Shown here: positions 6,619 to 6,796 of the stretch, piece by piece
Layout of the letters: the number at the start of each line of letters is the position of its first letter
Numbering within the stretch: the stretch's first letter is position 1
Assembly (NCBI GenBank): GCA_036752825.1
Contig: DAIORV010000117.1
Coordinates: forward strand, 1-6,796
Origin: UBA5177 sp002413265
GTDB lineage: Bacteria; Chloroflexota; UBA5177
Direction of reading: 5' to 3'
Length of the DNA stretch: 6,796 nucleotides
Notes under the pieces: model-generated
What the model was told of the DNA's origin: nothing
Database searches by the model: none
Seen by the model: the letters and a program-made list of their open reading frames with translations, nothing else
Program-made: the position numbers and the translations under genes

Positions 6619-6796
6619 CAACTCGACTCCTGCCACTCAAAGCGATAGGCGAGGCGGCGGGAGGAGCTATGCGCCATTCAGTAGTGCGGGGTGGAGTTGC
6701 GCGGCTTGTGACCCTTCCTGTCACGGCCATCGCTGCATTCGCGAGTGCGGCGGTCACAGTTCGAGAGGTTGGCGTCTCTGCCTACGGCTACGTCAC
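6615..6796 (+). CDS. Probable polysaccharide flippase (Wzx-like), N-terminal part only
   Basis: This open frame of 60 complete codons runs off the window end. From ATG 6615 it reads MTTRLLPLKAIGE, then from residue 19 MRHSVVRGGVARLVTLPV, a hydrophobic TAIAAFASAAVTV segment and REVGVSAYGYV. A short basic N-terminus, a first membrane helix and an R-x-x-G-x-x-x-YG-Y segment are what flippases of the Wzx/MOP superfamily show at their start, where the segment usually reads R-x-LG-x-x-x-YG. Location directly after a Wzy-like gene supports this. Such proteins are normally 400-500 residues, so about 85% is missing. Two starts are possible. ATG 6615 is in an ATGA overlap with the Wzy stop. ATG 6669 has a strong GGGAGGAG ribosome site and would give a more typical N-terminus. 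The identification rests on a short stretch and on context. Confidence 0.65.
   Translation, partial: MTTRLLPLKAIGEAAGGAMRHSVVRGGVARLVTLPVTAIAAFASAAVTVREVGVSAYGYV
6659..6666 (+). promoter_or_regulatory. Strong ribosome binding site supporting an internal start of the flippase gene
   Basis: GGGAGGAG is followed by CT and ATG 6669. It is the best Shine-Dalgarno match I found near a start in the window, though its spacing to the ATG (two to four bases) is short. It argues that the flippase may start at 6669 rather than at the overlapping ATG 6615, or that both are used. Confidence 0.45.

Noticed and set aside
1..6796. CRISPR arrays, tRNA/rRNA genes, insertion sequences, attachment sites or long direct repeats
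   Set aside because: Reading both strands I found no repeated spacer-like units, no tRNA-like arms in a gap, no transposase motifs and no end repeats. The window is filled by coding sequence.

Overview
This window is a dense, single-strand block of surface-polysaccharide (exopolysaccharide/capsule) biosynthesis genes. Base composition is moderately high in GC (roughly 60%). One gene certainly starts with GTG and several stops overlap the next start. This style, and the mix of gene families, fits a high-GC bacterium and perhaps an actinobacterium, but nothing here fixes the taxon. No rRNA, tRNA, CRISPR array, insertion sequence, promoter or terminator is visible, and there is no non-coding gap over 20 bases apart from what the short ORF at 5165-5248 fills.

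Layout, all on the plus strand: (1) 5-1552, a full-length polyprenyl-phosphate sugar phosphotransferase (initiating enzyme, WcaJ/WbaP-like). (2) 1569-2891, a WcaI-like GT4 glycosyltransferase. (3) 2888-3463, a WcaF-like hexapeptide-repeat acyltransferase. (4) 3457-4572, a GT4 glycosyltransferase that lacks the usual E-x7-E motif. (5) 4557-5168, a second hexapeptide-repeat acyltransferase with a GTG start. (6) 5165-5248, a 27-codon ORF that looks like the very beginning of a family-2 glycosyltransferase. (7) 5236-6618, a multi-pass O-antigen ligase/polymerase-like (Wzy) protein. (8) 6615 to the window end, the N-terminus of what is probably the Wzx flippase.

The parts fit one pathway. The phosphotransferase loads the first sugar-phosphate onto undecaprenyl phosphate at the inner face of the membrane. 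The two GT4 enzymes extend the repeat unit, and the two acyltransferases probably add acetyl (or similar) groups. The flippase would move the lipid-linked unit across the membrane and the Wzy-like protein would polymerise it. Four of the junctions between genes 2 and 8 overlap by 4-16 bases, so the block is almost certainly one translationally coupled operon that continues past the right edge and probably the left.

I do not see a novel biological system here. The observations most worth a second look are the apparent GT2 remnant at 5165-5248 just before the Wzy gene, the weak start of the Wzy gene inside it, the abrupt C-terminus of the WcaF-like protein, and the missing glutamates in the second GT4.
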